A DNA stretch of 64,000 bases from NCBI RefSeq assembly GCF_965363235.1, contig NC_134843.1, positions 95,079,795 to 95,143,794 of the forward strand, in the 5' to 3' direction. Made by a program: the position numbers and the translations under genes. The DNA comes from Mytilus galloprovincialis. Lineage: Eukaryota > Mollusca > Bivalvia > Mytilida > Mytilidae. Below the pieces are notes generated by a model. That model ran no database searches, was not told the origin of the DNA, and worked only from the letters and a program-made list of their open reading frames with translations. Shown here one piece after another: positions 40,176 to 53,222 of the stretch (position 1 is its first letter; each line of letters starts with the position of its first letter).

Positions 40176-40649
40176 CCTGTAAATGATAGAAATACTTGTT
40201 TGTTTTGCTGATCTGTTTTCCACTATGCAAAGGTATTAAACAAACTTGTCCCCATCTTTATACTCTTGTAATTAGATCACTATTTCCAAAAAAAAATCCT
40301 TTAAGCGTTGTCCAGTCATGTTAGTGAGTTCAGTCCAGTCCAATCAAGTTTTTACACTTTGTCAATTGACATCATGTAAATAATGAACATACGATAACAA
40401 GTTATTATCTTTATTATGTATGCATATCTCATTTTTACGACATTATATTTTCAAATTAAGTTCACGATTTGAACTCAGTGAATGTTAAAGAATTTAAAAA
40501 TTTAGAACTTTAAAAATAAAAATATATAATATGACAAAAAAGTGCATCTAGTGCCTGGTTATTGTATAGCTTAAAAACGATTTAACTCTCCAATACTAGT
40601 AACTAATGGTAAATCAATACCTAGACTTCTGTTTTGTATTCAGTCTTAA

Positions 40650-40880
40650 TGGGGCTCGCGGGTATAGCTCTTTTTTTTAAATATAGGATTTCGCTATATG
40701 AACTTTATCATATACTTAATAGGAAAATGAAATAAAAAATGAGGTCACCGATCATTTAAGCTCACAAACTACTTCCGAAAAAGGCATTCATTTTGTTAAG
40801 GTCCTTTTTTCTGTTCAACTAATAGAAGAAAAAGAGATAATATCATTAAAGAAATCACTTAAATTTTACAATAGTTTAGT
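40650..40880 (+). repeat. Dispersed direct repeat, copy 1
   Basis: TTTTTTAAATATAGGATTTC, GAACTTTATCATATACTTAA and TTAAATTTTACAATAG recur in the same order at 49430-49690. The class is unknown. Confidence 0.65.
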
Positions 40881-43800
40881 TCCTGAAAAAAATGTTTGAG
40901 CGCATGTACTAACACAAATAATTCCTAATTTTTGCCTTTTTCAAATTTTTCTCGTGACATCATTGTTATGAATTCAGCGTCAAATTATTATCAGTTCACA
41001 GTTTGTATTTGTTTATTTTCGTCACATTTCCATGTGATTTCATAAATGTCTGGCAAAATGCCTCTTTCTCTACATAACTTGCAGCCTTTTTCTTCTATCA
41101 GTCTACACTACGCTTGAATGAGAAGGAAGTGTAGCGTAGAATGATCAAAACATAAGTGAAATTCTGAATGGTTGTATCTTTCGTAACTGGTCTTTCTTTC
41201 TGGCAAGTTCCACTCTATATATTAATGCTTCTTGACGGCTACTGTGTTTGCCCTTCTTTTTATTTTCTTTTACTTGTCTTATTTCTGAATGCATCATTTT
41301 GCTCTTCTCATGTTTGGTTCTGGTTTTTACAACTGTTGAAATGTGTCATTCCTTAGCCTTGTCTATCAGTTCAGGTGTTGCCATTTATGTCTTTGTGATG
41401 AATAATACTTTCTGCTTGATCTATAGATATAGGAAGATGTGGTATGAGTGCCAATGAGACAACTCTCCATCCAAACTAAAATTTATAAAAGTAAACCATT
41501 ATAGGTCAATGAACGGCCTTCAACACGGAGCCTTGACTCACACTCCAGTTCTCGCTGACCATTTGCGGCCAGTCTTGATTCCACCCTTACTGATCTTGTT
41601 ATCCTTTCGAGTCTATGAGAGTCTTTACAAGTCTGCTGTTTGATATTTTGTATTCCTCCAAAATTGATGGTAAAGGTAGCTGGGTTTGTGATGTTCGACT
41701 GTACAGACCTATGGCTGTCATTTCATATATCATGAGAAGCCATGTCAGTTTTGATAGCTATTCATGTTAGTATATCCAAGTCTCAAACTCTACAGGCAAT
41801 CCACTCTTGTCCATCTTCTTTAAAGTAAAATACCAAAAATACCAAACACTTAGCAAAAATTCAAAACGGAAAATTCCCTAACCAAATTGTAAAATCAAGC
41901 AACTCCGAAACCTGTGTTTGTAATGTTTTCTCATGTTTGTCATAGAGTGTTATTAAATCATTTTCGAAGGCACTTAATAGGTTAATCTACAATTGTTGGT
42001 ATTTCCACTAGTCGGATCTTAAGCTTTAACTTTTGTTATATCTGACTCTTCCTCATTATCATTGGTCGTGATTTATTTGACTTAAATGTCATCCTTCTGG
42101 CCCACGTGACTACCTCTTCCAGTACTAAAAGAATCCAACTTGCTTGAATACGAGACGATATTCTCAACGAACCCTCTTGTTTTCTGGTAGAAAAATCTAT
42201 GAATCTTTGGACCTATTGTTTCTCTTTCTGCCTCTTCATGATTATGTTCATACTCATAATGAATAGTTGCAACCTCTAAATTCTGTCATGCTGTTGTCTT
42301 ATTATCTATATTAAATCGCAGGTGTATTCCACCAAATTACTTTTGGACTAAAAACTGCCAATTTCGTCTTTCAGATCTTCGCCTCATGTATAAGTTGGAT
42401 TAGAACACTGGTCGTGCCTAGACACAACAAAACACCTACAATACCCCCTTTCTGCATATCGATGTAACAATTCTCTGTCATATGTTTTATCATTCTGTTT
42501 GCCAATACAGAGAAGTAGATGTGTAAACCAACGCTCAACAGTGTATTTGTCCTAAACTGTGAAATGCCTTATGAATCTGTTTCCTATTGTACAAAAAAGT
42601 TATCAAAGGAACCAGTACAAAGCACCCTTCTGACTTCTGCCTGCTTTCTGGAATGATCACTTTTTCCATAGTGTTCGGAATAGCTGCCATCGTTTCTTTC
42701 AAGTTGGATTCTTGGAGAAATTCGCCCTTCTTTTCGCTTTCTTCTTTTTACTATTCTTCAGTTGTTCTGCACTTCTAGTTCTTTTCCCTTTATCTCACAT
42801 ATTATTTGAAAGGCAGGCTATTCCTTACTTCTCCATATCATTACTTATGGGCTCCTTCTTATCTGTTTGATTTTCTATTTAGCTTCAGATGAAAACGTAG
42901 TAGGCAGGTATAACTGGAAAATGTCAAAACCGTTAAAATGTTAAAACATGGTAACAAAGTATTACTCTTTTTTGTGAAACAATTTCCAATCAAACAAATA
43001 AAATGCTGTCTAGCGAGTGTCACTAGTGTAGAAAGTTAAATGACAAAAATACTGGATTCCGAGGAAAATTTAAAACGGAATGTCCTTATTCAAATGGCAA
43101 AATCAAATGCAAAGAATGGTGGATTGAACTTGGTTTTATAGCGCTTATCCTCTCACTTATATGACAGTCGCATCAAATTCCATTATATTTACATCGATGC
43201 GTGAACAATCCTGCAATAAAGGATTAAATATTTGGAGTCCTGTGACTAAATGGCAAGGTTCACATCAACTCTAATGTAGAGTCCCGTGTTTGACGTCAGA
43301 ATGTAAACGTCACACAGGAAGAGAAATAAAATAAATTTCAAAATTATAGTACCAGAAACTGCTGATCCCTATGAAGCACCTGAGTTCATCGGCGGTAGTT
43401 GGTGTTGTTCGTGTTACTCAATATTAAGTTTCTGTGTGCTTTTTTTTTGTTGGCCATTTTTGTCGCTTTACACTTTTGGCATGGTATTTTTTTTTCTCGA
43501 CATTTTGATTGTCCTCTTTCTCATTTTCTATAACAAAATCAAAATGGCACAGACCGAGAATCGTTAGAATTCGTCAAAACACGTATGTCATTGACAACTA
43601 TAGATCGTTAAATGTTTTCTACAAGGGAGACTCATACCTGATCTGCTGATCCTTATCCGTTGTGTGAGGGATGATTTAACCCAAATTAAACAGTTAAATA
43701 CTCTCTTTAAACCAATTTACACCATCGACCTAACATTAGCACTCTAATCAAATTTGAAGAAGTCTTTAAAAAGTCTATTTAAGTAAGAGTGCTAAAAGAA

Positions 43801-46800
43801 AATATATCTAAACGAATGAAAAACATTCAACAATACACTACTATCCTATATTTGTTGATTTTACGAAACATGAACTATAAGTGTTTATCGTTTTCGATAT
43901 ATATTTAATTCTATTTAATGTTTTCCTAACAGGATATAATCATGCCATTTATATAAAAAATAACAGAAGATAAAATCACATTAAAAGTAGACTACGAAAA
44001 TGTAGCAATTGGTATTTGCTTGGATGATGATCATAATACTAATAGAACTCACTAAGAGAGGTAAGTTGGAAACTCAGTTATTGTACGACATCGAGGGCAA
44101 ACATAATTAAAACTTTACATTATATTTAACAACTGATGAATACACTGCGAAATTTGATATTGGTGAGATGTTTTAGCTAAAAATAAATGTCGTATTTCCT
44201 ATAGGAATTGTATTTTTAAAAATGGCATTTTGTACTTCGAATTCAAATAAGTAATTTCTTTTATAATATTTTACTTAAAATAACAGAATCACAATGATTT
44301 GTCATATGTTTGTCTGTTGTCGAGGCTTCTCAGTAATATCTGAATTCAGTCTTTGTAATGACTTCCGTGACGTTAAGCATCGTCTCATTTGATTTCGGAC
44401 TATTTCCCATTTAACAGGAGAACAATCAGATATTTAATATCTTTCAACTAAGAATGGCGTCTTCATTCCTGATTTTCCTGCATTTAAATTCGAGATCATC
44501 AATCACGACTTAACTCTTTACCAATGAAAGAATATCGTAAACTAATATGAAAAAGCAAATTACAATTTTATATTAGAACATGTTTCACATTTTGTAGGTC
44601 TCAACTAATGAGCATCCAATGAGACCTTCACGTGTGTTCTCTAAAGAAGAGCAGTAATAGAATGTCAACAAGTAAGTCTATGTCATGAATAATTTCAATC
44701 AAAAAGTTAAATTGTAGAATTTAAAAGTCGAATTTAATTATATGACTGTATTTAAATGCGTAGGTTTTTGAATAAGCTATCTATCTACTCGATTGTATAT
44801 TTAAACGGCTTGTGTGTTTTTTCGGATGTTTAAGAATAAAGATTTGAAAATAAGGGAAAGGTGTTAAAATACAATTTAATATGTTATCTTTATTTAGATC
44901 TACATTTACATGTAATTTTAACATGTTTAAATCATCCTAAAATTAATTACATTAAACATGTAAATACCTGCTCCGGTAAATATGTCAATGTGGTGTCCTT
45001 ACGTGTGTACATATATAGAGATGAGGATTCTGATTTATTAGTTGGCCAAAATACTGACCCCAAGTCTACCGGACTAGATGAAAATCTTCGGTGACTTGCT
45101 TAAGGTCGAAATCACTTTCAAAAGATGTTCAAAACTGCGAGCTTTTAGTTGATTAACTGGATATAACTATACATGGGATAGATGATATAATTCTATGTAA
45201 GTACTGCTGCATGTTTTGTGTCTTTTTATGATGACGTACTTTGTTTGACGTCAAAACATTGAAATATTCTTGAATTAAACAAAACAAAATTTGTGATTAT
45301 GTAATAGTTAAACGAGATAACCTCCATCGGTAGGAAACAACTGTTAGATTCAACTGGTACACTAGGAACAAAGCGGGGACATTGGATCAGTACATACGTC
45401 TTAGTCAAAGCGGGAGTGGAATAGGGCAATATTATTGAAGATAGAGAAATATGCAAAGCTTAATAATCTTAGCGGCAAGAAACTTTGGAAAAGGGGTAAC
45501 TACCTGACTTGTCTCATTCCTATTCTACTAGTTATTTCATTTTCATCTAGTTTTATTGACTTGTTACAAGGATAAATACGTATGTTATATCATTTTAACA
45601 GCAGAATTCCATTTTACACACTCAAAAGATATTTTATAATGATGCCAAAAGTTAATTGCGTGCCAGATAATAGGTTCAGTTTGTGTAATATAAAGTTGTA
45701 GTGTTTGATACCTTTGTAACTTGTTCAGCTCTAAATGAAGCATCTATATATAAAGTTTCCCAATTTTAAATAGTTTTGTGTTCGTAACATTTTAGATTAC
45801 AGTTTGTATTTTGTAAAATGTTTCCTAAATCCTCTTAAAATGTTTCTTAACGTTTTTTGTTTTTCGAACTGCATGGCTCTTCCAATCTTAAAGTTGCCCT
45901 TTAAACAATATCTACAGTAAATAAAGGATGATGTGGAATATACGTCAAAAGATAGCACTCTTCCTCCACCGTGTATATTTACAAAAAGAGAATTCTACAG
46001 GGGAAGATACAAGATTATCATTTCAAATTTTACTTGTATCGTAATGTATAAACACCAAGGTGACATTTGTCTGCATGTTGAGTTACACACTACAGACATG
46101 ACCTAGCGTCAATGGAACACGTAGAAAATGTTTTACACGGTATTTAAGAAATCAAAGAAGTTGAGAGGGACTTAAGGAGCACCCTCTACTAAGACTGCAT
46201 AGAGTAGGACTCAGTGGCTTTATGTAATGACCAAGATTAATTGTTAACAGAATCATAATGCAGAAAAAAAGTTGAAAGAAATATATAATAAAATTGAGAA
46301 TGGAAATGGGGAATGTGTCAAAGAGACAACAACCCGACCAAATAAGTCGTGTTTCAAATTAAAAATTAGACTAATTAATACACCACTTCCTCTCTAAAGA
46401 TAAAAAAAGGTAGAAGTAATGTTTTTAAAACAATATTATTTATCCTTACATCTATTGGTACGTGACATACTTTTCATGTTCAACATTTGGAAAATTTTTA
46501 CTAAGACGTGTACATTTTACAAGTGTTTGTCCCGAGTAAAATAAACTGGTTTTCTAACCAATGGAATATAGTAGTAAAGTGTGTAGCTATCTAACTTTTA
46601 TAAATTGCCTCGTTTTGATTTCTGATGTTTAATTAATTTAGAATTATATGGTACAATGTATTGTAATATTTTTGATAATACAAATTAAAAATATCAGAAT
46701 GGTGTTGCAGCAATACCAAGTAGAATATTTGTACTGTGACTACAGACACGGTTGATTGAACTGGTAGACATTGATTGATAGGTTAATATATTTCAATCTA

Positions 46801-48599
46801 TAACTCTTCCTAGTCTGATTTGGGTAAACATGGTCGTATTAATGATCATGGAGTTATGTACCAATTCACTATCTAAAAGTAAGTTTAGACTCTTAAAGAC
46901 AGATAGACTATACTAGTAGCACCAACTGTATCCAAAATTATTTCAAGTTCTAACTGCTGCTATTTTATTTTAAAGGTATAATAAAGTTTAACTAGTTTAG
47001 TATATAGAGAACCCGAGATGAGTATAAATATGAAATGTAATTTCGATATTTTAACGTAGATACATTGTATGTGTGTGTGTGATCTCTGGAATTCTTTGTT
47101 CATTCAAACCATATTTTTCAAACTTAATGACACACAAACTTGCCTCGTATATAGTACATTAAAAACATTATTAATTCACCTATCCGTGTAGGTAATGTTC
47201 GCAGTGTCTTAAGATGCTTTGACAAATATTCTGCAATTAAATGAAAAATTATGATTGTATTATAAGATGTGAAATTCAACGACTTCTATTCTAATGAATT
47301 AATTTTGCCTATGTAGAAAGTTTCTATTTTGATTTTAGTTGCACTGTGTTGATATGCCTATTTAATTTTCTCATGGACTCAAAATTCAACAAATTGTTCC
47401 TATTTATATCTAAGAAAAACGCTTTAAACATTAATAAGCTAAATAAAAATCAGAGGTCAAAGCCGTTTAAAGTGGTTTTTAATAATTTCAAGTATATTTT
47501 ACACTTAATAATTACTTATACTTAACCAGGTTTCGCCAATAACGGAAGCAATAGAGGTGATTTAAAAAGTCAATGATTTATAGTTAGATCACCAAATGTT
47601 CTCTTAATAACGGTAAGAATATAATTTGGCTTTTTTATTGTCTTTTTGTGTCATTTTTTGTTGGATTAAAGTATTATTTAGAATTTAATATTTCAATATG
47701 TTTTTTTTTTCTTTTTCTCTTTTCTTAAAATGTTTTATCATTCTCAAAACTATTTATAAAATAGTGTCAACAAATATCGTCAGTTGTAAAAAAAAAAACA
47801 CTCCTATTTCTTTGTTTTTTTAATTTGATTTGATCAAACATTATTATATAATAAAAAAAAACTATAGTTTTAATTACTTGTTACGTAAGAGTAAGATTTT
47901 ATTTTTTTACGAGAAGCTCGAAAGTCTTCTTCCAATGTATATATTTTTAATGAATTACGTGTCAATGAATATCGAAGGATAGGTGTAATTAAACAGACAG
48001 AAACTGTTAAGAAATCTTTCCCCTTTATGTAACTGTTCAAAGCTCTTTTTTAAATTTTTGTTTGTTTGTTTATTTCGAGCAAGAAGTAAATCTGACATAA
48101 TTATAGAATTTCAGGTGTAAATAGTACATAATTTTGACAGTATATTTAATCATTAAGGTAAATAATTTGATGTTTACATTTATCTGGAGGCAACGTACAT
48201 ATGTAATCCTATAGCCAAATAGTTACACTGTCCAAACCTGATCTTTTAACCTTAGGATTCGACCAATGTTGTGATCTCTATAGGTTTATCTTATAGGTTG
48301 TATGGAAATATTAAGACAAGAAATCTTCAAAAGCAAAATATGTCTTTTAATACCATATAGATTATATGAGAATATGGAGAAAAATATTGTTCAAGCATAT
48401 TTTATAATTGAATTCATTCGGTTTTTCATCTCTTTCTGATTTTACTATGAACCACATACACAGATATTTGGTTCTTCAAACCAGAATAAACTCTCAAAAT
48501 GTTTAAATGCAGAACAACAAAAACGTAAGTTCAAGGTAAACAAGTGTTACAAGTTTAGGCTTCGAATCTAAATGATTCTGTTTGATAAATTGTAAAAAT

Positions 48600-48680
48600 A
48601 TTCGAATTAGCTCTCGCCGCGATATAGCCTTTTTGTGCTAATGCGGCGTAAATCAACCAACAATCAATCAATCAAATGAT
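48600..48680 (+). repeat. SINE-like 3' end with (CAAT)n tail
   Basis: CTCTCGCCGCGATATAGCCT, then TGCTAATGCGGCGTAAATCA, ends in CAACAATCAATCAATCAA. Molluscan SINEs commonly end in such a short tetranucleotide tail. The 5' promoter part is not visible. Confidence 0.5.
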
Positions 48681-49429
48681 TCTGTTTATAATGGAATAGT
48701 TTTTAATGAGATGTAAAATGATGATACAAATTGTTAAATGTTGAAGGCCATAGGGTGAACTATTGTTTGTTTTTAACATCCTTGTTCTTTTGTCTGTGAT
48801 GGATTGTTGTTTCATTAGTACATCATGTAATTAAACAACATCTTATTATTATTTTTTTTAAACTCGTACACAAGGATCTATCAAAATATGAAAATTTCAC
48901 CAAACATTTCCAGAGACAAAAATGTAGTTCTAAAGCTGTGCATTCGTTTGAAAAAGTAAGAAAATAATATACTAGTAGATATAAAGAGTCTGCTATAAAT
49001 TGTACAGTTTTTACAAGTAAAGAGTTAAAGAAAACTTATTCTATGTTCATGCAAGACTAGGTGTTTTGTTTTATGTTTCTTTATGATGTGTTGGGGAAAA
49101 AATACCGTTACACTGATACTCTGGCATCACCAAGTTAGTATACATCAGGTATAAACATAGCCTACCAGAAACAACATATTAAAAGACAACTATAAATGAA
49201 TATATGGTCTTCAATTATGGACAGATGTGTTTTCCTTAGTGATATGTTTAAATTTTTTAATGCCCCGAGTCTATACAAGAGGTGAAAAGATAAAAACATA
49301 CATTTAAAATAATAATTGTATTTAACACTAATAACATTACAGATTAAATCATTAAAACACGAGACAACCAATGGAGTAATTCCTGGCGTACTAGTAAGCC
49401 AGACGCACGACCATAGTTTGGGAGTAAAG

Positions 49430-49690
49430 GGGTATAAATCTTTTTTTTTAAATATAGGATTTCGCTTTTTTTTTCTATAAATGAACTTTATCATATACTT
49501 AACAGAAAAATAGAATAAAAACATGAGGTCACATTCATTTAAGCTTACAATCTTCCACCGAAAGAAGCATGCATTTTTGTTGAGGTCCTTTTGTTATTGA
49601 ACTAATAGGAGAAATATACGGTAATATCGAAATAAAAAAAAAGAACTAAATTACAGAAATCGCTTAAATTTTACAATAGCTTAGTTTAAG
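49430..49690 (+). repeat. Dispersed direct repeat, copy 2
   Basis: This is the partner of 40650-40880, about 8.8 kb away in direct orientation. It shares AATATAGGATTTCGCT, ATGAACTTTATCATATACTT and CGCTTAAATTTTACAATAG with small indels. Confidence 0.65.
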
Positions 49691-50212
49691 TACAGCTTAT
49701 TTGAAAAAATAATACAAAAAATATAGGTAACCGATGAGTTAAATAAGATTTTTCAATTTTCATGCAAAAAAATGGTTTTTGGGGTTTTTTTGCACCAAAG
49801 GGAGATAATTTGGAGCTTTTTCAATGATATGAACATTTTAAAAGTCATCTGGGGTCATTTGTTTGTGTGTACCATATCATAAAGTAACAACTAATAGTGT
49901 AAAAAATAAATTAGTAATGAAACAAAATGTTTCGATTTCTGCTGAAATTTTTTAACCCTCGAGCCTCCTTCAATGGTTCTTTTTTGTATTCAAATAATTC
50001 CCCTTTTTAATGTCGATCAGTTGAATGATAGTATTAAAAAACAACAGTTCAGATAATGACTTAAGCCTATAATATCAGAATCATATCAAAATAACAGATT
50101 ACAAAAAGGACAGATAAACTGATAAAGATAATACAACAACAAAACATTAGAACAAATTTGAAGCAAAAACACGCACATCGAACTAACCAAGATGTGTAAT
50201 CGTCAAAATGAG

Positions 50213-50590
50213 GCTAACGGAATATGGCTAGCAAGTAAAGCTAACGGAATATGGCTAGCAAGTAAAGCTAACGGAATGTGGCTAGCAAGTAAAGCTAACG
50301 GAATGTGGCTAGCAAGTAAAGCTAACGGAATGTGGCTAGCAAGTAAAGCTAACGGAATATGGCTAGCAAGTAAAGCTAACGGAATATGGCTAGCAAGTAA
50401 AGCTAACGGAATATGGCTAGCAAGTAAAGCTAACGGAATGTGGCTAGCAAGTAAAGCTTACGGAATGTGGCTAGCAAGTAAAGCTAACGGAATGTGGCTA
50501 GCAAGTAAAGCTAACGGAATATGGCTAGCAAGTAAAGCTAACGGAATATGGCTAGCAAGTAAAGCTTACGGAATATGGCTAGCAAGTAAA
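50213..50590 (+). repeat. 27-bp minisatellite, 14 copies
   Basis: Unit GCTAACGGAATATGGCTAGC plus AAGTAAA repeats 14 times with single-base variants (ATA/ATG and AAC/TAC). The period is a multiple of three, so one frame stays open and would read ANG(I/M)WLASK. Every unit contains GCTAGC. It lies about 900 bases upstream of the GPCR exon. I see no promoter or splice context that makes it coding. Confidence 0.95.
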
Positions 50591-51433
50591 GCATAACCAA
50601 CTTGTTTTAAATTTTGAAAGCATATAGTGTTTTTTTTTCGTACGGCTTATACGTAATTGTATACATACAAGAGATCAATAGCAACAAATAGATACAAGCT
50701 GTCAGGAGCGTGAGACTTCCAAAGAATTGTTCATTACTGCTCTTAACAAAGGACCGTTGGTGTAAACTTTCTACTGGGTTACTATCTGTTGTAGGCAACT
50801 TATTCTTTGTAACAATTAAATATAGACGGATCTTATCAGATATTTCTTTGTGTCACTTTTATTTGATTCTTTTGAATGTACTACATTTGGTTTCGAGTCG
50901 CCGTGGACTAGACCAGAAATATAATGTTCGGATTTAACAATGATGCACCAAATTAATTTAGAACAAATTGACTCCACTTAAATCCCAATTAGGAACTGTA
51001 AAAGCAAACACCAGAGCGGATGCAAGATTATGTTTAAGCTAAATTCTGTCGAGTAGTTTTTGAAATTTAATTGCCAATATAGTTTGTTCGTATTAACGGA
51101 CAAACACAAATACGTGTAGATTTCTACGTGTCGCTAAGAGGGGTCAGTTTTTGTGTGTAATCGGAGAGGGCTTAAGGTTGGTAAGATTTGACTGCTACAA
51201 CGGGATTGGTTAAGTCAGAAACACCTTGTAACTTGAAAAATGAAATACCAGCATTTCTGTGAGTAACTTGAAAGAAATGCTTGAGTTTCTGAAATTCAAA
51301 ATACAAATACATTTAAGTTTATAGAAAGGTTGAGACTATCTGATATATGTAACGAAGAAGTTAAGAATAATCAAATCAAAACATGGACACCATAGCCCTA
51401 TAATTAAAAAAAAAATGCATTGTTCTATTTCAG

Positions 51434-51482
51434 ATAAAGAATGAAAAACAACATCGAGAAAAGGAAATAATCTAACGGAAAA
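51434..51482 (+). promoter_or_regulatory. GPCR 5' leader with acceptor and upstream ORF
   Basis: TTCTATTTCAG at 51423-51433 is a good splice acceptor, so the leader probably comes from an upstream untranslated exon. Within the leader, ATG at 51441 opens a nine-codon frame (MKNNIEKRK) that stops at 51470, 12 bases before the main ATG. Such a uORF usually lowers translation of the main frame. Confidence 0.55.
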
Positions 51483-52631
51483 ATGTCTTCTGCAAATATC
51501 ACAGATACTCATGCCGAACTCGTTCGTCTCAATGACGAGAAAGCTCTGTTTTATCTACCAGTGATTATATACATGTTAATCCTTATGTTTGTTGGAACGT
51601 TTGGTAATATTTTGGTGTGTTTCGTTTACCTTAGTAAGCAAACAAAAACATCATCACATTATTTCATACTAGCGCTCGCCATGTTGGATTTGCTCACGTG
51701 TTTAGTCGGAATGCCAACGGAAGTAGCCGATCTTCGATACCCTTATATGTTTTACGCTCCCGCTGCATGTAAACTGTTGAGATTCATTGAATCTGTTTCT
51801 ATTATTGGATCATCAATAATTCTAATCGCCGTCGCATTTGACCGTTTTTTTCGAATATGCCGTCTTGGGAAACAAGTGACTGTAAAACACGCAAAAATTG
51901 CCTGTTTGTTATCTGTTGTCGTTGGAATACTAGCAGCATGGCCAGCATGTATTTTGTTTGGAGAAAAAAGTGTCGATATTGGACTCGAAGGAGTAAACGC
52001 TATCGACTGCTCAACCGACGACTCAATGCGAGGTACTGTATATCCGACAGTTTATTATGGATTTCTATTCTTGTTATTCATTGGATGTTTTGTATTTTTT
52101 ACTATTATATACTTACAAATTGGTGTGGTCATTTGGAAACGTAAGCGAACAAATATTGGAGAAAAACTTCCAGAAACTCCGACTTCAAAAGAAAGACCTT
52201 CATCAGACGGTGTATCAAACGACCCAATAAGTACCGAAATGTCGTCCGGAAATGACGGAAGCTGGGAAAGCGAAAGACGGAAATCGACAATATCTGCACG
52301 AAATTTTAAAAAGCAAAGTTCTAAAAACCAGATTAAAGTAACTCGTACGACTGTAGTATTATTTGCCGTCACTGTTGCATACGTCATTAGTTTCCTCCCA
52401 TTTCTCATCGTCATGGTTTTAAGGAGTACGAAAAAAGACTTTGAAGAATCTCTGACGTCTGCTGGTGAAATGCTCTACAAATTTTGCTCAAAGTCGTATT
52501 TTATTAACAATGCCATTAATCCATGTATATACAGTTTTCTGAACATAAATTTTAGAAAAGACACTGAGAACTTAATAAAAAGAATTCTTGCTTCCTGTTG
52601 CTGTCGGAATAGAGGTGGAACGACGGTTTAA
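51483..52631 (+). CDS. Class A (rhodopsin-like) G-protein-coupled receptor, 382 aa
   Basis: This is an intact seven-helix receptor in one coding exon. It has NIT near the N terminus (possible glycosylation site, residues 5-7), GN in helix 1 (N42), LAMLD in helix 2 (D69) and C96 at the start of helix 3 pairing with C176 in the second extracellular loop. DRF replaces DRY at 120-122, W153 marks helix 4, a polar third loop is rich in Ser/Thr/Glu, and SFLP stands at 303-306 in place of CWxP. NPCIY (346-350) ends helix 7, and SCCC near 371-374 is a likely palmitoylation site. The receptor belongs to the peptide-receptor-like set expanded in bivalves, but the ligand cannot be read from sequence. The start is chosen because the first ATG in frame after the acceptor gives a full extracellular N terminus. 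Confidence 0.92.
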   Translation: MSSANITDTHAELVRLNDEKALFYLPVIIYMLILMFVGTFGNILVCFVYLSKQTKTSSHYFILALAMLDLLTCLVGMPTEVADLRYPYMFYAPAACKLLRFIESVSIIGSSIILIAVAFDRFFRICRLGKQVTVKHAKIACLLSVVVGILAAWPACILFGEKSVDIGLEGVNAIDCSTDDSMRGTVYPTVYYGFLFLLFIGCFVFFTIIYLQIGVVIWKRKRTNIGEKLPETPTSKERPSSDGVSNDPISTEMSSGNDGSWESERRKSTISARNFKKQSSKNQIKVTRTTVVLFAVTVAYVISFLPFLIVMVLRSTKKDFEESLTSAGEMLYKFCSKSYFINNAINPCIYSFLNINFRKDTENLIKRILASCCCRNRGGTTV

Positions 52632-52668
52632 CTTACTCGTCTCATATATACAATTACATTTTCAGTGC

Positions 52669-52674
52669 AATAAA
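52669..52674 (+). terminator. Candidate polyadenylation signal, GPCR
   Basis: AATAAA lies 38 bases after the stop codon. That is short but plausible. No other strong hexamer occurs before the MITE at 52983. Confidence 0.4.
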
Positions 52675-52982
52675 CCATATTATTTCATTTCATTTATAAG
52701 TAATAAATTAATACTACCTTTGGGGTCTTATTATATTCACAAATACTTTGCATGCATGATTCGTCAAACAATTATAAGAGCGACTATTCTTGATTTGGAT
52801 GGTATTTTGAGGAGGAAAATCACGACAAATTTCAAAGCATAAACTTTTAAGGGACTTGTATCACTTGAATACGTTTTTTCTTCTTTGACAGTACTTTTGT
52901 TTTTTGTATAGATATGAAAATTATGAGATGTGAATAAAACTTTCCACCAAAGTTCACATGACGTCGATATGAGTGATGAAGT

Positions 52983-53222
52983 ACGTTGCTTTTGGTCCGG
53001 GATTTGCTTTTTGTCCGTTGCTTTCGGTCCGTTTTGCTCAAAATTACCGGACAAAAAGCAACACGGACCATAAGTAACGGTAAAAAAGCAAAAGTGTCGG
53101 ACCAAAAGCAAAATTTTCGGACAAAAATCAAAACGGATTGAATGCAACGGACAAAGAGCAAAAAAGCTGGGAGAAAAAAAGCATAGTCGGACAAAAATCA
53201 AATCCCAGACCGAAAGCACAGT
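52983..53222. mobile_element. Foldback MITE, TTTGGTCCGGGATTTG ends
   Basis: The left end GCTTTTGGTCCGGGATTTGC is inverted at the right end (CAAATCCCAGACCGAAAGCA). The interior repeats GGACAAAAAGCAA-type blocks in both orientations, so the whole folds on itself. It is about 240 bp and non-coding, although it happens to leave long frames open on the minus strand. Confidence 0.75.

Larger units (their letters stand above)
38889..50212. other. 11-kb gene-poor stretch
   Basis: No exon was recognised. It contains a (TC)n tract (39129-39161). AGTAAAATCAC-family repeats lie at 39985-40175, 41826-41895 and 43030-43170. A truncated GCCAATGAGACAACTC repeat lies at 41425-41555, a 50-bp copy of the 1160 repeat at 46296-46346, and a SINE-like tail at 48600-48680. 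A direct repeat pair lies at 40650-40880 and 49430-49690. The 41560-42850 region is slightly less AT-rich, with scattered short frames, and may be a decayed mobile element I cannot name. 43.2-48.6 kb shows nothing I can assign. Confidence 0.5.

Noticed and set aside
49162-49524. 120-codon minus-strand frame
   Set aside because: It overlaps the dispersed repeat at 49430, has homopolymer-driven composition and no recognisable motif.
50213-50590. Possible CRISPR array
   Set aside because: Units are contiguous 27-bp repeats with no spacers, in a eukaryotic genome. It is a minisatellite.
52055-52414. 119-codon minus-strand frame inside the GPCR
   Set aside because: It is a shadow of the receptor coding exon; the plus-strand frame has all seven helices and the conserved motifs.
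52764-53219. 151-codon minus-strand frame
   Set aside because: It runs through the foldback MITE at 52983-53222 and has no conserved domain.
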